The notes beneath the pieces were generated by a model. That model did not search any database and was not told the DNA's origin. It was given only the letters and a program-made list of their open reading frames with translations. Positions 32,095 to 40,258 of a stretch of 42,091 bases of DNA are shown here, in pieces (within the stretch, counting starts at the first letter, position 1; each line of letters opens with the position of its first letter). The position numbers and the translations under genes were made by a program. Source of the DNA: an uncultured Actinomycetes bacterium (GTDB lineage Bacteria; Actinomycetota; Acidimicrobiia; Acidimicrobiales; RAAP-2); assembly GCA_903825305.1 (NCBI GenBank), contig CAIKAC010000026.1, positions 1 to 42,091 on the forward strand. The letters are read 5' to 3'.

Positions 32095-34077
32095 ATGAGT
32101 GAGTCCAAGCGCGCAAAACCCTGGGTAATGCGAACCTATTCGGGGCACTCCACGGCTAAGGCTTCTAACGAGCTCTATCGCACCAACTTGGCCAAGGGCC
32201 AAACGGGCTTGTCCATTGCCTTTGACCTGCCTACGCAAACGGGCTACGACCCCGACGCCACGGAAGCTTCCGGGGAGGTCGGCAAAGTTGGTGTGCCCGT
32301 CGCCCACCTTGGCCATATGGCTGAGCTCCTTGACGGCATCCCCGTCGACAAGATGAACACCTCGATGACGATTAACGCGCCCGCCGCGTGGATGCTCGCG
32401 CTCTACATCGCCAACGCCCAGAACCACAATGTCGACCCGGCCGTGCTGACAGGCACTACGCAGAACGACATCATCAAGGAATACCTCTCTCGAGGAACCT
32501 TCATCTTTGGCCCCCAGCCATCGCTTCGCCTCACGGTTGACACCATTGCCTATACCGTGCGCCACGCTCCCAAGTGGAACCCCATCAATGTGTGCAGTTA
32601 TCACTTGCAAGAAGCCGGCGCTACGACGGTTCAAGAGCTGGCCTATGCCTTAGCGACTGCTATTTCCATCGTTGATGCTGTCCGCGATTCGGGCAAGGTT
32701 GATGCGTCAGAGATCCCCGACGTCGTGGGGCGTATCAGTTTCTTCGTGAATGCCGGTATTCGCTTCGTGGAAGAGACGGCCAAGATGCGAGCTTTCACCA
32801 AGATGTGGGACGAGATCTGCGTAACACGCTGGGGTGTCACCGACCCTGCAAAACGCCGCTTCCGCTACGGCGTGCAAGTCAACTCTCTCGGATTAACCGA
32901 ACAGCAGCCCGAAAACAATGTGCAGCGCATCGTCTTAGAGGCACTCGGCGTCACCTTGTCTAAGAACGCTCGCGCTCGCGCGCTTCAGCTGCCCGCATGG
33001 AATGAAGCACTGGGACTCCCCCGGCCTTGGGATCAGCAGTGGAGTTTGCGCATTCAACAAGTGTTGGCCTTTGAAACCGACCTGCTTGAATACGACGATC
33101 TCTTCGACGGCAGTTACGTCATGGAAGCCAAAACCAACGAGCTCATGGAGGCGGCGAGAGAAGAACTCGAAGAAGTGTTGGCAATGGGTGGCGCGTTTGA
33201 AGCCATTGACGAGCTCAAGGCTCGATTGGTGCGAAGCCAAGCCGAACGCGTCAAGCGCATTGAATCTGGTGAACAGATGGTGATCGGCGTGAACACCTTC
33301 ACCGAGACGGCCGAATCACCGCTCGTTGACGAGGGTGGCCTCGACGCCATCATGAAGGTTGACCCCGAGGTGGAGACGGCCGCGAGACAAGAAATTGTGG
33401 CCTGGCGAGCTCAGCGAAATCAGCAGCTCGTTGATGAAGCCTTGGAAGAACTCAAGCGAGTTGCCCAAAGCAGCGATCCGTCAGACAACATCATGACCGC
33501 CTCTATTGCGCTGGCCCATGCCGGTGGAACGGGCGGAGAGTGGGCCAGTGCCCTGCGTGAGGTCTTTGGTGAATACCGAGCCCCAACGGGGGTCACCGGG
33601 GGCATCGGGGCCCGTGGGGCCTCCATGGCCCGCGTGGCCGAGCGTACGAAAGCCATGGAGCACGCCACGGGTTCGCGGCCTCGCTTGCTGGTGGCTAAGC
33701 CCGGTCTTGACGGTCACTCCAATGGCGCCGAACAAATCGCCGTGGCGGCTCGCGATGCTGGCTTTGAGGTCGTCTACCAAGGCATTCGCTTGACCCCGGC
33801 ACAAATCGTGGCGGCCGCTCGCGACGAAGACGTTGACGTGATCGGCCTCTCGATTTTGTCCGGAAGCCACTTGGCGCTCGTGCCTGAAGTGCTCCATCAA
33901 CTCGCCGATGCGGGCGTTGATGCACTGGTGACGGTTGGGGGCATCATTCCCCCAGAAGACGCTGCGATTCTCAAAGCCCAAGGTGTGGCCGCGGTGTACA
34001 CACCCAAAGACTACGAACTCGCCGAAATTATGGACGACCTCGTGGATCTCGCCGAGCAGCGTCGAAGCGCTTCGTAG
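32095..34077 (+). CDS. ecm: coenzyme B12-dependent acyl-CoA mutase, ethylmalonyl-CoA mutase type
   Basis: It probably converts (2R)-ethylmalonyl-CoA to (2S)-methylsuccinyl-CoA. From ATG 32095 (AGGAG 7 bases upstream; an in-frame ATG lies at 32080) it has 660 residues: a TIM-barrel catalytic part (1-500) and a C-terminal cobalamin domain (about 520-655) with KPGLDGHSNGAEQ, the DxHxxG base-off motif. Features that point to Ecm rather than Mcm are RTYSGHSTA in place of RQYAGFSTA, DLPTQTGYD in place of DLPTHRGYD, QLPAWNEALGLPRPWDQQWS and the single-chain length. The Ecm/Mcm comparison is from memory. An isobutyryl-CoA-type mutase is less likely because this is a fused single chain. Confidence 0.85.
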   Translation: MSESKRAKPWVMRTYSGHSTAKASNELYRTNLAKGQTGLSIAFDLPTQTGYDPDATEASGEVGKVGVPVAHLGHMAELLDGIPVDKMNTSMTINAPAAWMLALYIANAQNHNVDPAVLTGTTQNDIIKEYLSRGTFIFGPQPSLRLTVDTIAYTVRHAPKWNPINVCSYHLQEAGATTVQELAYALATAISIVDAVRDSGKVDASEIPDVVGRISFFVNAGIRFVEETAKMRAFTKMWDEICVTRWGVTDPAKRRFRYGVQVNSLGLTEQQPENNVQRIVLEALGVTLSKNARARALQLPAWNEALGLPRPWDQQWSLRIQQVLAFETDLLEYDDLFDGSYVMEAKTNELMEAAREELEEVLAMGGAFEAIDELKARLVRSQAERVKRIESGEQMVIGVNTFTETAESPLVDEGGLDAIMKVDPEVETAARQEIVAWRAQRNQQLVDEALEELKRVAQSSDPSDNIMTASIALAHAGGTGGEWASALREVFGEYRAPTGVTGGIGARGASMARVAERTKAMEHATGSRPRLLVAKPGLDGHSNGAEQIAVAARDAGFEVVYQGIRLTPAQIVAAARDEDVDVIGLSILSGSHLALVPEVLHQLADAGVDALVTVGGIIPPEDAAILKAQGVAAVYTPKDYELAEIMDDLVDLAEQRRSAS

Positions 34078-34275
34078 TTAATACGGCCGGATACGACGCT
34101 GCACCTGGTGGGGTGCAAACCATCGACCCGAATATCGCCACGCGTTAATTCGGTCATGAGACGATTCGACCACGACGGCTGGACGCAGCAGTTGTTCTGC
34201 AGCAGCGGTGATAACCGCAATGATTTCCCCGTCAGGCTCAGGACGTGGCGCCAGCGTAAGGTGCTGCTCGCTCAC
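34078..34275 (-). CDS. small acyl-CoA carboxylase epsilon-like subunit
   Basis: This 65-residue protein starts at GTG 34275, whose bases overlap the carboxylase beta stop (GTGA), so translation is coupled. Actinobacterial acyl-CoA carboxylases often have a short, poorly conserved epsilon subunit in this position. The product fits in size and in its layout: a short helix [14 protein letters not shown] and a C-terminal WRYSGRWF motif like the W/R-rich ends of epsilon subunits. It may stabilise the alpha-beta complex. Sequence similarity is weak by nature, so the role is an inference. Its stop abuts the convergent mutase stop. Confidence 0.65.
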   Translation of the reverse strand: MSEQHLTLAPRPEPDGEIIAVITAAAEQLLRPAVVVESSHDRINAWRYSGRWFAPHQVQRRIRPY

Positions 34276-35828
34276 AGCGGCATATTCCCGTGCTTGCGCT
34301 TGGGCAACTCTTCGCGCTTCGTCGAGATCATCTCGAGGCTGCGCGTGAGAATTTTGCGTGTTTCAGCCGGGTCAATCACGTCGTCAATGTAGCCACGCTC
34401 GGCCGCAATGTATGGGTTGGAGTAGCGCTCGGAGTACTCATTGATGAGTTCTTGACGACGCTCCGTCGGGTTCTCATGGCTCGCGAGTTCGCTGCGGTAC
34501 ACAATCTCAACTGCGCCTTGAGGTCCCATCACCGCAAGCTCTGCAGTTGGCCATGCGTAGGACAGGTCAGCACCAATGGACTTCGAGTTCATCACGACAT
34601 AAGCGCCGCCGTAGGCCTTTCGCGTAATGATGCTCAAGCGCGGCACGGTTGCTTCGCAGAATGCGTAGAGCAACTTGGCACCGTGGCGAATGATGCCGCC
34701 GTACTCTTGGTCGGTGCCAGGCAAGAAGCCAGGAACGTCAACGAAGGTGACAATCGGCACGTTAAAGGCGTCACACATGCGAACAAAGCGTGCGCCTTTT
34801 TGTGAACTTTCAATGTCGAGCACGCCGGCGAGCACCATGGGCTGATTAGCCACGATGCCAACGGGTCGGCCACCCACGCGAGCGAAGCCAACCGTGATGG
34901 ATGGTGCGAATGCCGCGTGGACTTCGAAGTATTCACCGTCGTCGACGACGTCGCGAATCACAACCCGCATGTCGTAGGGCTGGTTGGGACTAGCCGGAAT
35001 CATCTCAGACAATTCGGGGCAGAGCCGCTCCAAATCGTCGTCGCAGGCGATGCGAGGTGGCTCTTCCATGTTGTTAGAGGGAAGGAAGGACAAGAGGTAC
35101 TTCACGTCGTCAAGGCATGACTTTTCGTCAGGGGCCACGAAGTGACAGGCACCCGACTTGGCTGCGTGCGCCATGGCGCCACCAAGTTCTTCCAACGTGA
35201 CGTCTTCGCCCGTTACGGTCTTGACCACATCAGGTCCCGTGATGAACATGTGACTGGTCTGGTCGACCATGAAAATGAAGTCCGTCATGGCTGGTGAGTA
35301 CACCGCACCGCCAGCACATGGTCCGAGAATGACAGAGATTTGCGGAATGACGCCGGAGCTCAGGGCATTGCGGCGGAAGATGCCACCGTAAGAGTTCAGC
35401 GCCACCACACCTTCTTGAATACGAGCACCAGCACCGTCAGCCAGACCAATGATCGGCACCCCGAGGTTCTGGGCCAAGTCCATGACCTTGTGAATCTTCT
35501 CGGCGAACACCTCACCGAGAGCACCACCAAAGACGGTGAAGTCTTGGCTAAACACACAGACCTTGCGGCCGTCGATGGTTCCAAAGCCCGTGATCACGCC
35601 GTCGGTGTAGGGGCGGTTCTCTTCGAGGCCCATGCCATCGGCTCGGTGGCGAGCAAGCATGTCGAGCTCGGTGAAGCTGCCCTCGTCCATCAGGTAGTCG
35701 ATGCGCTCACGCGCAGTCATCTTGCCCTTGTCGTGTTGGCGCTTAACGGCCTTTTCGCTTCCCGCGTTTAATGCTTGGCGGCGACGCTCAGCGAGGTCGG
35801 CGAGTTTTTGCTTCATCGGCGTGTCCAT
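34272..35828 (-). CDS. pccB: acyl-CoA carboxylase beta subunit (propionyl-CoA carboxylase type)
   Basis: This is the carboxyltransferase subunit that moves carboxyl from biotin to propionyl- or acetyl-CoA. The 518-residue protein is full length. It has the N-terminal crotonase-like domain with [14 protein letters not shown] and [14 protein letters not shown], and the C-terminal domain with [28 protein letters not shown] and [11 protein letters not shown]. The biotin-carrying alpha subunit is not in the window. TAGCGT lies 8 bases before the ATG, and GGAG could also serve as an SD. It lies between the epimerase gene and the epsilon-like ORF on the same strand. Substrate choice among propionyl-, acetyl- and butyryl-CoA is not settled by sequence. 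Confidence 0.93.
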   Translation of the reverse strand: MDTPMKQKLADLAERRRQALNAGSEKAVKRQHDKGKMTARERIDYLMDEGSFTELDMLARHRADGMGLEENRPYTDGVITGFGTIDGRKVCVFSQDFTVFGGALGEVFAEKIHKVMDLAQNLGVPIIGLADGAGARIQEGVVALNSYGGIFRRNALSSGVIPQISVILGPCAGGAVYSPAMTDFIFMVDQTSHMFITGPDVVKTVTGEDVTLEELGGAMAHAAKSGACHFVAPDEKSCLDDVKYLLSFLPSNNMEEPPRIACDDDLERLCPELSEMIPASPNQPYDMRVVIRDVVDDGEYFEVHAAFAPSITVGFARVGGRPVGIVANQPMVLAGVLDIESSQKGARFVRMCDAFNVPIVTFVDVPGFLPGTDQEYGGIIRHGAKLLYAFCEATVPRLSIITRKAYGGAYVVMNSKSIGADLSYAWPTAELAVMGPQGAVEIVYRSELASHENPTERRQELINEYSERYSNPYIAAERGYIDDVIDPAETRKILTRSLEMISTKREELPKRKHGNMPL

Positions 35829-35836
35829 GGTTCTCC

Positions 35837-35842
35837 ACGCTA
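35837..35842 (-). promoter_or_regulatory. -10 box before pccB
   Basis: TAGCGT on the minus strand ends 8 bases before the ATG at 35828. It would give a nearly leaderless transcript in addition to read-through from the epimerase gene. Confidence 0.4.
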
Positions 35843-35910
35843 GTGCTTCACCATGGCCACCTCGTGTGGTTTTACTGACCCTTGGTCAGTTACCACCCCA
35901 GCGGCAGGAA

Positions 35911-36321
35911 TTACTCCTGGACGAGTTCAATCAGCGTTGAAAAGGAAGTCTTGGGGTGTACGAAGGCGACCGTGGTGCCTCGCGACCCCGGGCGGGGTGC
36001 TTCGTCGATGACGCGGCCACCCATGGCCTTAATCGACTCGAGGGCTTCTGCACAGTTGGCCACTCGGTAGCCAATGTGGTGCAGACCCTCACCCTTGGTG
36101 GCGAGGTATTTAGCGACTGGAGAGCTGTCATTGGTGGGAGTGAGCAACTGAATGTATGAATCGGCCACTTTCAGCAGTGCCTCTTCAACGCCGTCTGACT
36201 CCACACGTTCTCGGTGATCAACGGTGGCGCCAAAGGCTTCTTGGTACCATGCAATGGCAGCTTCAAGGTCGTTGACGGCGATGGCAACGTGATCGATTTC
36301 TGTCAACAGGTCCTGCGTCAT
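35911..36321 (-). CDS. mce: methylmalonyl-CoA/ethylmalonyl-CoA epimerase
   Basis: This metal-dependent enzyme switches the C2 configuration of methylmalonyl-CoA; homologues also act on ethylmalonyl-CoA. From ATG 36321 it has 136 residues, normal for the glyoxalase-fold family. Expected metal ligands are visible: His in IDHVAIAV, Gln in YIQLL, His in GLHHIGYRV and Glu in LIELVQ at the C-terminus. I chose this ATG because GGGAG lies 8 bases upstream; an ATG three codons earlier has no room for an SD. It precedes pccB by 82 bases and serves the same pathway. Confidence 0.93.
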   Translation of the reverse strand: MTQDLLTEIDHVAIAVNDLEAAIAWYQEAFGATVDHRERVESDGVEEALLKVADSYIQLLTPTNDSSPVAKYLATKGEGLHHIGYRVANCAEALESIKAMGGRVIDEAPRPGSRGTTVAFVHPKTSFSTLIELVQE

Positions 36322-36364
36322 GGTCTCCATCTCCCGATGAGTAAGTGTGTGAGCGTTGAATCGA

Positions 36365-36370
36365 AGCGTA
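36365..36370 (-). promoter_or_regulatory. -10 box of mce
   Basis: TACGCT on the minus strand lies 43 bases before the ATG at 36321, consistent with a short leader and an SD. Confidence 0.35.
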
Positions 36371-36469
36371 CCGCTCACAGCTTGGTTGCTAAAAATGCAG
36401 GCTATGGCTCGTGCCCACTAGATTCAGAGACGCCAGCGCGTGCTGGACTTGTTATGTCAGGAGCATCTC

Positions 36470-37651
36470 ATGGCCGGAACCGTCATCGTCGCTGGAGCTC
36501 GCACCCCCATTGGCAAACTCTCAGGCGCTCTGTCGTCTTTGGCTGCAGTGGACCTTGGCGGCATCGCCATTACTGAAGCGCTTCGGCGAGCTGGCATTAG
36601 CCCCGAACAAGTTGACCATGTGCTTATGGGACACGTCATTCAAGCGGGCACCCGTCACCTGACCGCCCGCCAAGCAGCGGTGCGAGCAGGTATTCCTCTT
36701 TCGACGCCGGCCAACACCATTAACAAAGTCTGCCTGTCAGGCTTGAGCACCATCTACCTTGCTGACCTCATGATTAACGCCGGCGACGCCGACATCGTGG
36801 TCGCCGGAGGCATGGAGTCCATGAGTCAGGCTCCTCACATGTTGCTCGGGGCACGCAACGGCTTCCGCTTGGGCGACGCACCTCTCGTGGACGCCATCAT
36901 GTACGACGGTCTGACCTGTGGCATCGAAGGCCTCGGCATGGGTGAGGCCACCGAGAAGTACAACAAGACCAAGGGGATTACGCGCGAGCGCCAAGACGCT
37001 ATGGCGGCCAACAGCCACGCCAAGGCGGCAGCGGCCATTGCTTCAGGACGCTTCGCTCAAGAAATTGCGCCCGTCAGCATTCCTCAGCGCAAGAGTGATC
37101 CAATCGTTGTCGACACCGACGAAGGTGTTCGTGCCCAGACCACGATGGAATCTCTTGCTGGCCTTCGCCCCGCCTTCGATACAGAGGGGACGATTACGGC
37201 GGGCAATGCATCGCAAATTTCTGATGGCGCCTCCGCGGTCATCATGATGTCCAAAGCCAAGGCCGCCGAGCTTGGCCTTGAGCCTTTGGGTGAGTTGCTT
37301 GGCTTTGGCCAAGTTGCTGGACCCGACACCTCACTGCTGAATCAACCATCCCAAGCCATCTTGGCGGCATGCGCCAAAGCAGGTATTTCGGTTCAAGACC
37401 TCGACATCGTGGAAATCAACGAGGCCTTCGCAACCGTAGGTCTCGCTTCCATTGATGAACTCGGCATCGACGAGCAGCGCGTCAACGTCAATGGAGGTGC
37501 CATTGCCCTCGGCCACCCGCTCGGTGCCTCGGGTAACCGAATTGCTCTGACTGCGCTGTATGAACTCAAGAACCGCGGCGGTGGCATCGCAGCCGTTGGC
37601 CTGTGTGGCGGCGGCGGTCAAGGTGACGCCGCTGTTTTGCGGAGCTGGTAA
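36470..37651 (+). CDS. acetyl-CoA acetyltransferase (thiolase)
   Basis: It condenses two acetyl-CoA to acetoacetyl-CoA, or cleaves 3-ketoacyl-CoA in beta-oxidation. From ATG 36470 (AGGAG 6 bases upstream) it has 393 residues. The active-site Cys is in [11 protein letters not shown] (about 83-93), the His in [14 protein letters not shown] (about 341-354) and the second Cys in [11 protein letters not shown] near the end. A frame beginning at 36440 adds 10 residues without an SD. It is divergent from mce. With hbd and the mutase it fits the acetyl-CoA entry of the ethylmalonyl-CoA pathway, though a degradative role is equally possible. Confidence 0.93.
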   Translation: MAGTVIVAGARTPIGKLSGALSSLAAVDLGGIAITEALRRAGISPEQVDHVLMGHVIQAGTRHLTARQAAVRAGIPLSTPANTINKVCLSGLSTIYLADLMINAGDADIVVAGGMESMSQAPHMLLGARNGFRLGDAPLVDAIMYDGLTCGIEGLGMGEATEKYNKTKGITRERQDAMAANSHAKAAAAIASGRFAQEIAPVSIPQRKSDPIVVDTDEGVRAQTTMESLAGLRPAFDTEGTITAGNASQISDGASAVIMMSKAKAAELGLEPLGELLGFGQVAGPDTSLLNQPSQAILAACAKAGISVQDLDIVEINEAFATVGLASIDELGIDEQRVNVNGGAIALGHPLGASGNRIALTALYELKNRGGGIAAVGLCGGGGQGDAAVLRSW

Positions 37652-37666
37652 CTCAGCACTACCTGC

Positions 37667-38173
37667 GTGTCACCCCTCGAGCTTCGAGCATTTCGCGACT
37701 CCGACGAATCCGTTGCCCTGCGCGGTGAAGCAGCACTCGCTACATCACCGGCGCCGTTCCTTCTTGACTATGACGACAGCCAAGCATTCTCAACCTGGGT
37801 CGGGAAGATGGCCGCTTATGAGCGAGGCGACGTTCCCGAAGATCGCGTTCGCAGTTCCTTTCTCGCGGCTTGCGTCGATGGGACCATTGTTGGGCGCTTG
37901 TCAGTCCGTTATGAACTGAATGATTTCTTGCGAGACTTTGGTGGCCACCTCGGCTACGCCGTGTTGCCTGAATTTCGCAGACGCGGCTACGCAGTCGAGA
38001 TTTTGAAAGCAGGCATTGCACTGTTGGCGAGCCATGGCATCTCACCAGTGCTGATCACCATTCGAGACGACAACCTTGCGTCCCTTGGCGTGGCTGAGCG
38101 TTGTGGCGCCGTGTTCGAATCCAGCGTTATCAACCCCAAGGGTGAACGAATGCTGCGCTTGTGGCTTACCTGA
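37667..38173 (+). CDS. GNAT N-acetyltransferase, RimJ/RimL-like
   Basis: This acetyl-CoA-dependent acetyltransferase has 168 residues. Its core shows LGYAVLPEFRRRGYAVEIL near 96-114, with the acetyl-CoA loop RRRGYA, and SLGVAERCGAVFESS near 141-155. The fold order matches amino-group acetyltransferases of the RimJ/RimL type; the substrate is unknown. The start is GTG 37667, 15 bases after the thiolase stop, so it may be in the same transcript. I see no clear SD. Its stop overlaps the sixA stop by 8 bases on the opposite strand. Confidence 0.8.
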   Translation: MSPLELRAFRDSDESVALRGEAALATSPAPFLLDYDDSQAFSTWVGKMAAYERGDVPEDRVRSSFLAACVDGTIVGRLSVRYELNDFLRDFGGHLGYAVLPEFRRRGYAVEILKAGIALLASHGISPVLITIRDDNLASLGVAERCGAVFESSVINPKGERMLRLWLT

Positions 38174-38663
38174 TCTCAGGAGCGCTCACCATCGCGATGA
38201 CGTCGCAACTACGCGGCCCAAGTGTCGACCACGATGATCCTTCAAACTCAAGAATCACGAGCGTCGCTGGTGAAAATGGAGATGCTGCAATTGCTTCATC
38301 GCCACTCAGCCAGGTTGCAAGTGCGTGGACCGTTGGATTGTGACCAACGAGTGCGACGAGATCCTGGTCGGCTGCTTGTTCTTGTATGACGCTCAAGCAA
38401 CCATCCACTCCAGCTTCATACAGTGATGACTCAGGGATCAAGGTGGCATCGGCAAAGGTCACCTCAGCGGTTTGGGTGGTGCGAAGCGCCGAAGAATGCA
38501 ATACCCACGATGGAAATGCACCGACGTGGATGCTTGGTACATGCTCAGCCATCCAACGGGCCTGAACGTGCCCGTGATCACTTAACGGGCGATCAATGTC
38601 GCGACCGCCACGAACTTCAGGCATTGCTTGAGCATGTCTCATGATCCACAGTTCTCGAGCCAT
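38166..38663 (-). CDS. sixA: SixA-type histidine phosphatase
   Basis: SixA removes phosphate from phospho-histidine, for example on HPt domains or NPr. The 165-residue protein belongs to the histidine phosphatase superfamily. It has the active-site MRHAQA near 8-13 (RHA in place of the more common RHG), DRPLSDHG near 24-31, and ALVGHNPTVH near 103-112 with the second catalytic His. No histidine kinase or PTS gene is nearby, so the target is unknown. GGGGAG lies about 9 bases before the ATG. It converges with the GNAT gene with an 8-base overlap. Confidence 0.88.
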   Translation of the reverse strand: MARELWIMRHAQAMPEVRGGRDIDRPLSDHGHVQARWMAEHVPSIHVGAFPSWVLHSSALRTTQTAEVTFADATLIPESSLYEAGVDGCLSVIQEQAADQDLVALVGHNPTVHALATWLSGDEAIAASPFSPATLVILEFEGSSWSTLGPRSCDVIAMVSAPEIR

Positions 38664-38709
38664 GTACTTATTCTCCCCTAAGCATCGCAGCGGTTGTTAC
38701 CGCCTGACC

Positions 38710-38715
38710 TAGCGT
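38710..38715 (+). promoter_or_regulatory. possible -10 box of uppP
   Basis: TAGCGT lies about 42 bases before the GTG start of uppP, in the 94-base gap divergent from sixA. Confidence 0.35.
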
Positions 38716-38757
38716 GGAGCTGTCGTCAATGAACGACACCTGAGAGGACGGACCGTC

Positions 38758-39645
38758 GTGAGTTACCTTCAAGCCATCATCATGGGCATCTTGCAAGGCG
38801 TCACTGAACTTTTCCCGATTTCGAGTTTGGGACACGGTGTGCTGATCCCGGCACTCTTGGGCTGGACCAACTTGGTGAGTTCTCAGACGAAATCCGAATC
38901 ATTCTTCCTCGCCTTTCTCGTTGGTTTGCACCTTGGTACGGCGGTAGCACTCCTCATCTACTACCGCCGAACCTGGGGGCGCCTCACCGGCGGGTTCATC
39001 ACCTCGGTGCGGGATCGACAGATCAAGACACCCATGGAGCGCTTGGCGTGGCTGATCATCTTGGGAACGATTCCTGTTGGCATTGTCGGCTTAGCGTTTG
39101 AACACAAACTGCGCGTCCAGTTCGCCAAGCCGCTGTCAGCGGCGATTTTCCTCATCATTAACGGGTTTATTTTGGCCGGTGGAGAAATCCTTCGCCGTCG
39201 ATCACTCGCTGCCGCGAAAGAGACCAAGGGCCGGCATCGTCGCGGAGCCTCCTCAGGATTCCGTCGACTTGCGGATCTTCCCTTGCTGCGAGGTGTCGCC
39301 ATTGGCAGTGCCCAGATTCTCGCGCTCTTTGCCGGGATCAGTCGCTCGGGTGTGACGATGGTGGCAGGTATTAGTTCAGGTCTCGATCACGAAGATGCCG
39401 CTCAATTCAGCTTTCTCTTGGCGACGCCCGTGATCTTGCTCGCCGGCCTCTACAAGATTCCCGACTTGCTCGGACCTAACGGCAACGGCGTTCGCCTGCA
39501 GTGCCTCGTCGGGGCCATCTTCGCTGGTGTTGCTGCATTTCTCTCGGTCAAATTTTTGGTGAGATGGTTCGAAACCAGAACCTTGTGGCCTTTCGCGATC
39601 TACTGCTTGGCCATTGGCACCTTGGGCGTTATTCGCTTCGCGTAA
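38758..39645 (+). CDS. uppP: undecaprenyl-diphosphate phosphatase
   Basis: UppP recycles undecaprenyl diphosphate to the monophosphate carrier for peptidoglycan and other wall polymers, and its overproduction gives bacitracin tolerance. The 295-residue protein is a polytopic membrane protein with the family motifs near the start (LQGVTELFPISSLGH, about 13-27) and in the second half (GISRSGVTMVAG near 196-207). The first motif reads ELFPISSLGH rather than the commoner EFLPVSSSGH. The start is GTG 38758, with GAGAGGACGG close upstream. Confidence 0.94.
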   Translation: MSYLQAIIMGILQGVTELFPISSLGHGVLIPALLGWTNLVSSQTKSESFFLAFLVGLHLGTAVALLIYYRRTWGRLTGGFITSVRDRQIKTPMERLAWLIILGTIPVGIVGLAFEHKLRVQFAKPLSAAIFLIINGFILAGGEILRRRSLAAAKETKGRHRRGASSGFRRLADLPLLRGVAIGSAQILALFAGISRSGVTMVAGISSGLDHEDAAQFSFLLATPVILLAGLYKIPDLLGPNGNGVRLQCLVGAIFAGVAAFLSVKFLVRWFETRTLWPFAIYCLAIGTLGVIRFA

Positions 39646-39649
39646 CGCC

Positions 39650-40258
39650 TTAGCTATTCGTTGAAATTTGTTGCCGGCCCTCAAACGCTCGGCCCAAGGT
39701 CAACTCATCGGCGTATTCGAGGTCTCCCCCAACGGGAAGCCCACTCGCAATTCTCGTTACCTTCACCCCGAGAGGCCCTAAGAGCCGAGCGAGGTACATA
39801 CCCGTCGCTTCGCCTTCCAAGTTGGGGTTGGTGCACACGATGACTTCGTGAATGCCTTCTCCATCAATGCGAGCGAGTAACTCCGAGATGCGCAAGTTCT
39901 CCGGCCCCACACCTTCCAAGGGATTGAGCGCTCCATGGAGAACGTGGTATCGACCATGAAAGGCTGCGGCGCGCTCCATGGCCACCACGTCGCGGGGGTC
40001 TTCCACCACACACAACGCATCGGTCAATCGTCGGGCATCTGCGCAAATGGGACAGAGCGAGCCAGTTTCTGCGATGTTGAAACACACCTCACACAGCGAC
40101 GTCTTTTCTTTCACCTCGAGAATGGCATCGGCCAAGCGGCGCGCATCTTCCTCGGGCTCTCGCAAAATGTAGAACGCCACACGTTGGGCAGACTTTGGCC
40201 CGACGCCTGGCATGCGGCCCAATTCGTCGATGAGGCGACGCAGACTTGGTGTGTACAC
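39650..40258 (-). CDS. recR: recombination mediator protein RecR
   Basis: RecR works with RecO (and RecF) to load RecA on gapped DNA. The 202-residue protein has an N-terminal helix-hairpin-helix ([13 protein letters not shown] near 14-26), a four-Cys zinc finger (CEVC...CPIC near 57-75), and a Toprim domain ([12 protein letters not shown]) in the middle. The GTG start directly follows the dnaX TAG with no spacer, so the two are translated from one mRNA. The usual ybaB/ebfC gene between dnaX and recR is absent. Confidence 0.96.
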   Translation of the reverse strand: MYTPSLRRLIDELGRMPGVGPKSAQRVAFYILREPEEDARRLADAILEVKEKTSLCEVCFNIAETGSLCPICADARRLTDALCVVEDPRDVVAMERAAAFHGRYHVLHGALNPLEGVGPENLRISELLARIDGEGIHEVIVCTNPNLEGEATGMYLARLLGPLGVKVTRIASGLPVGGDLEYADELTLGRAFEGRQQISTNS

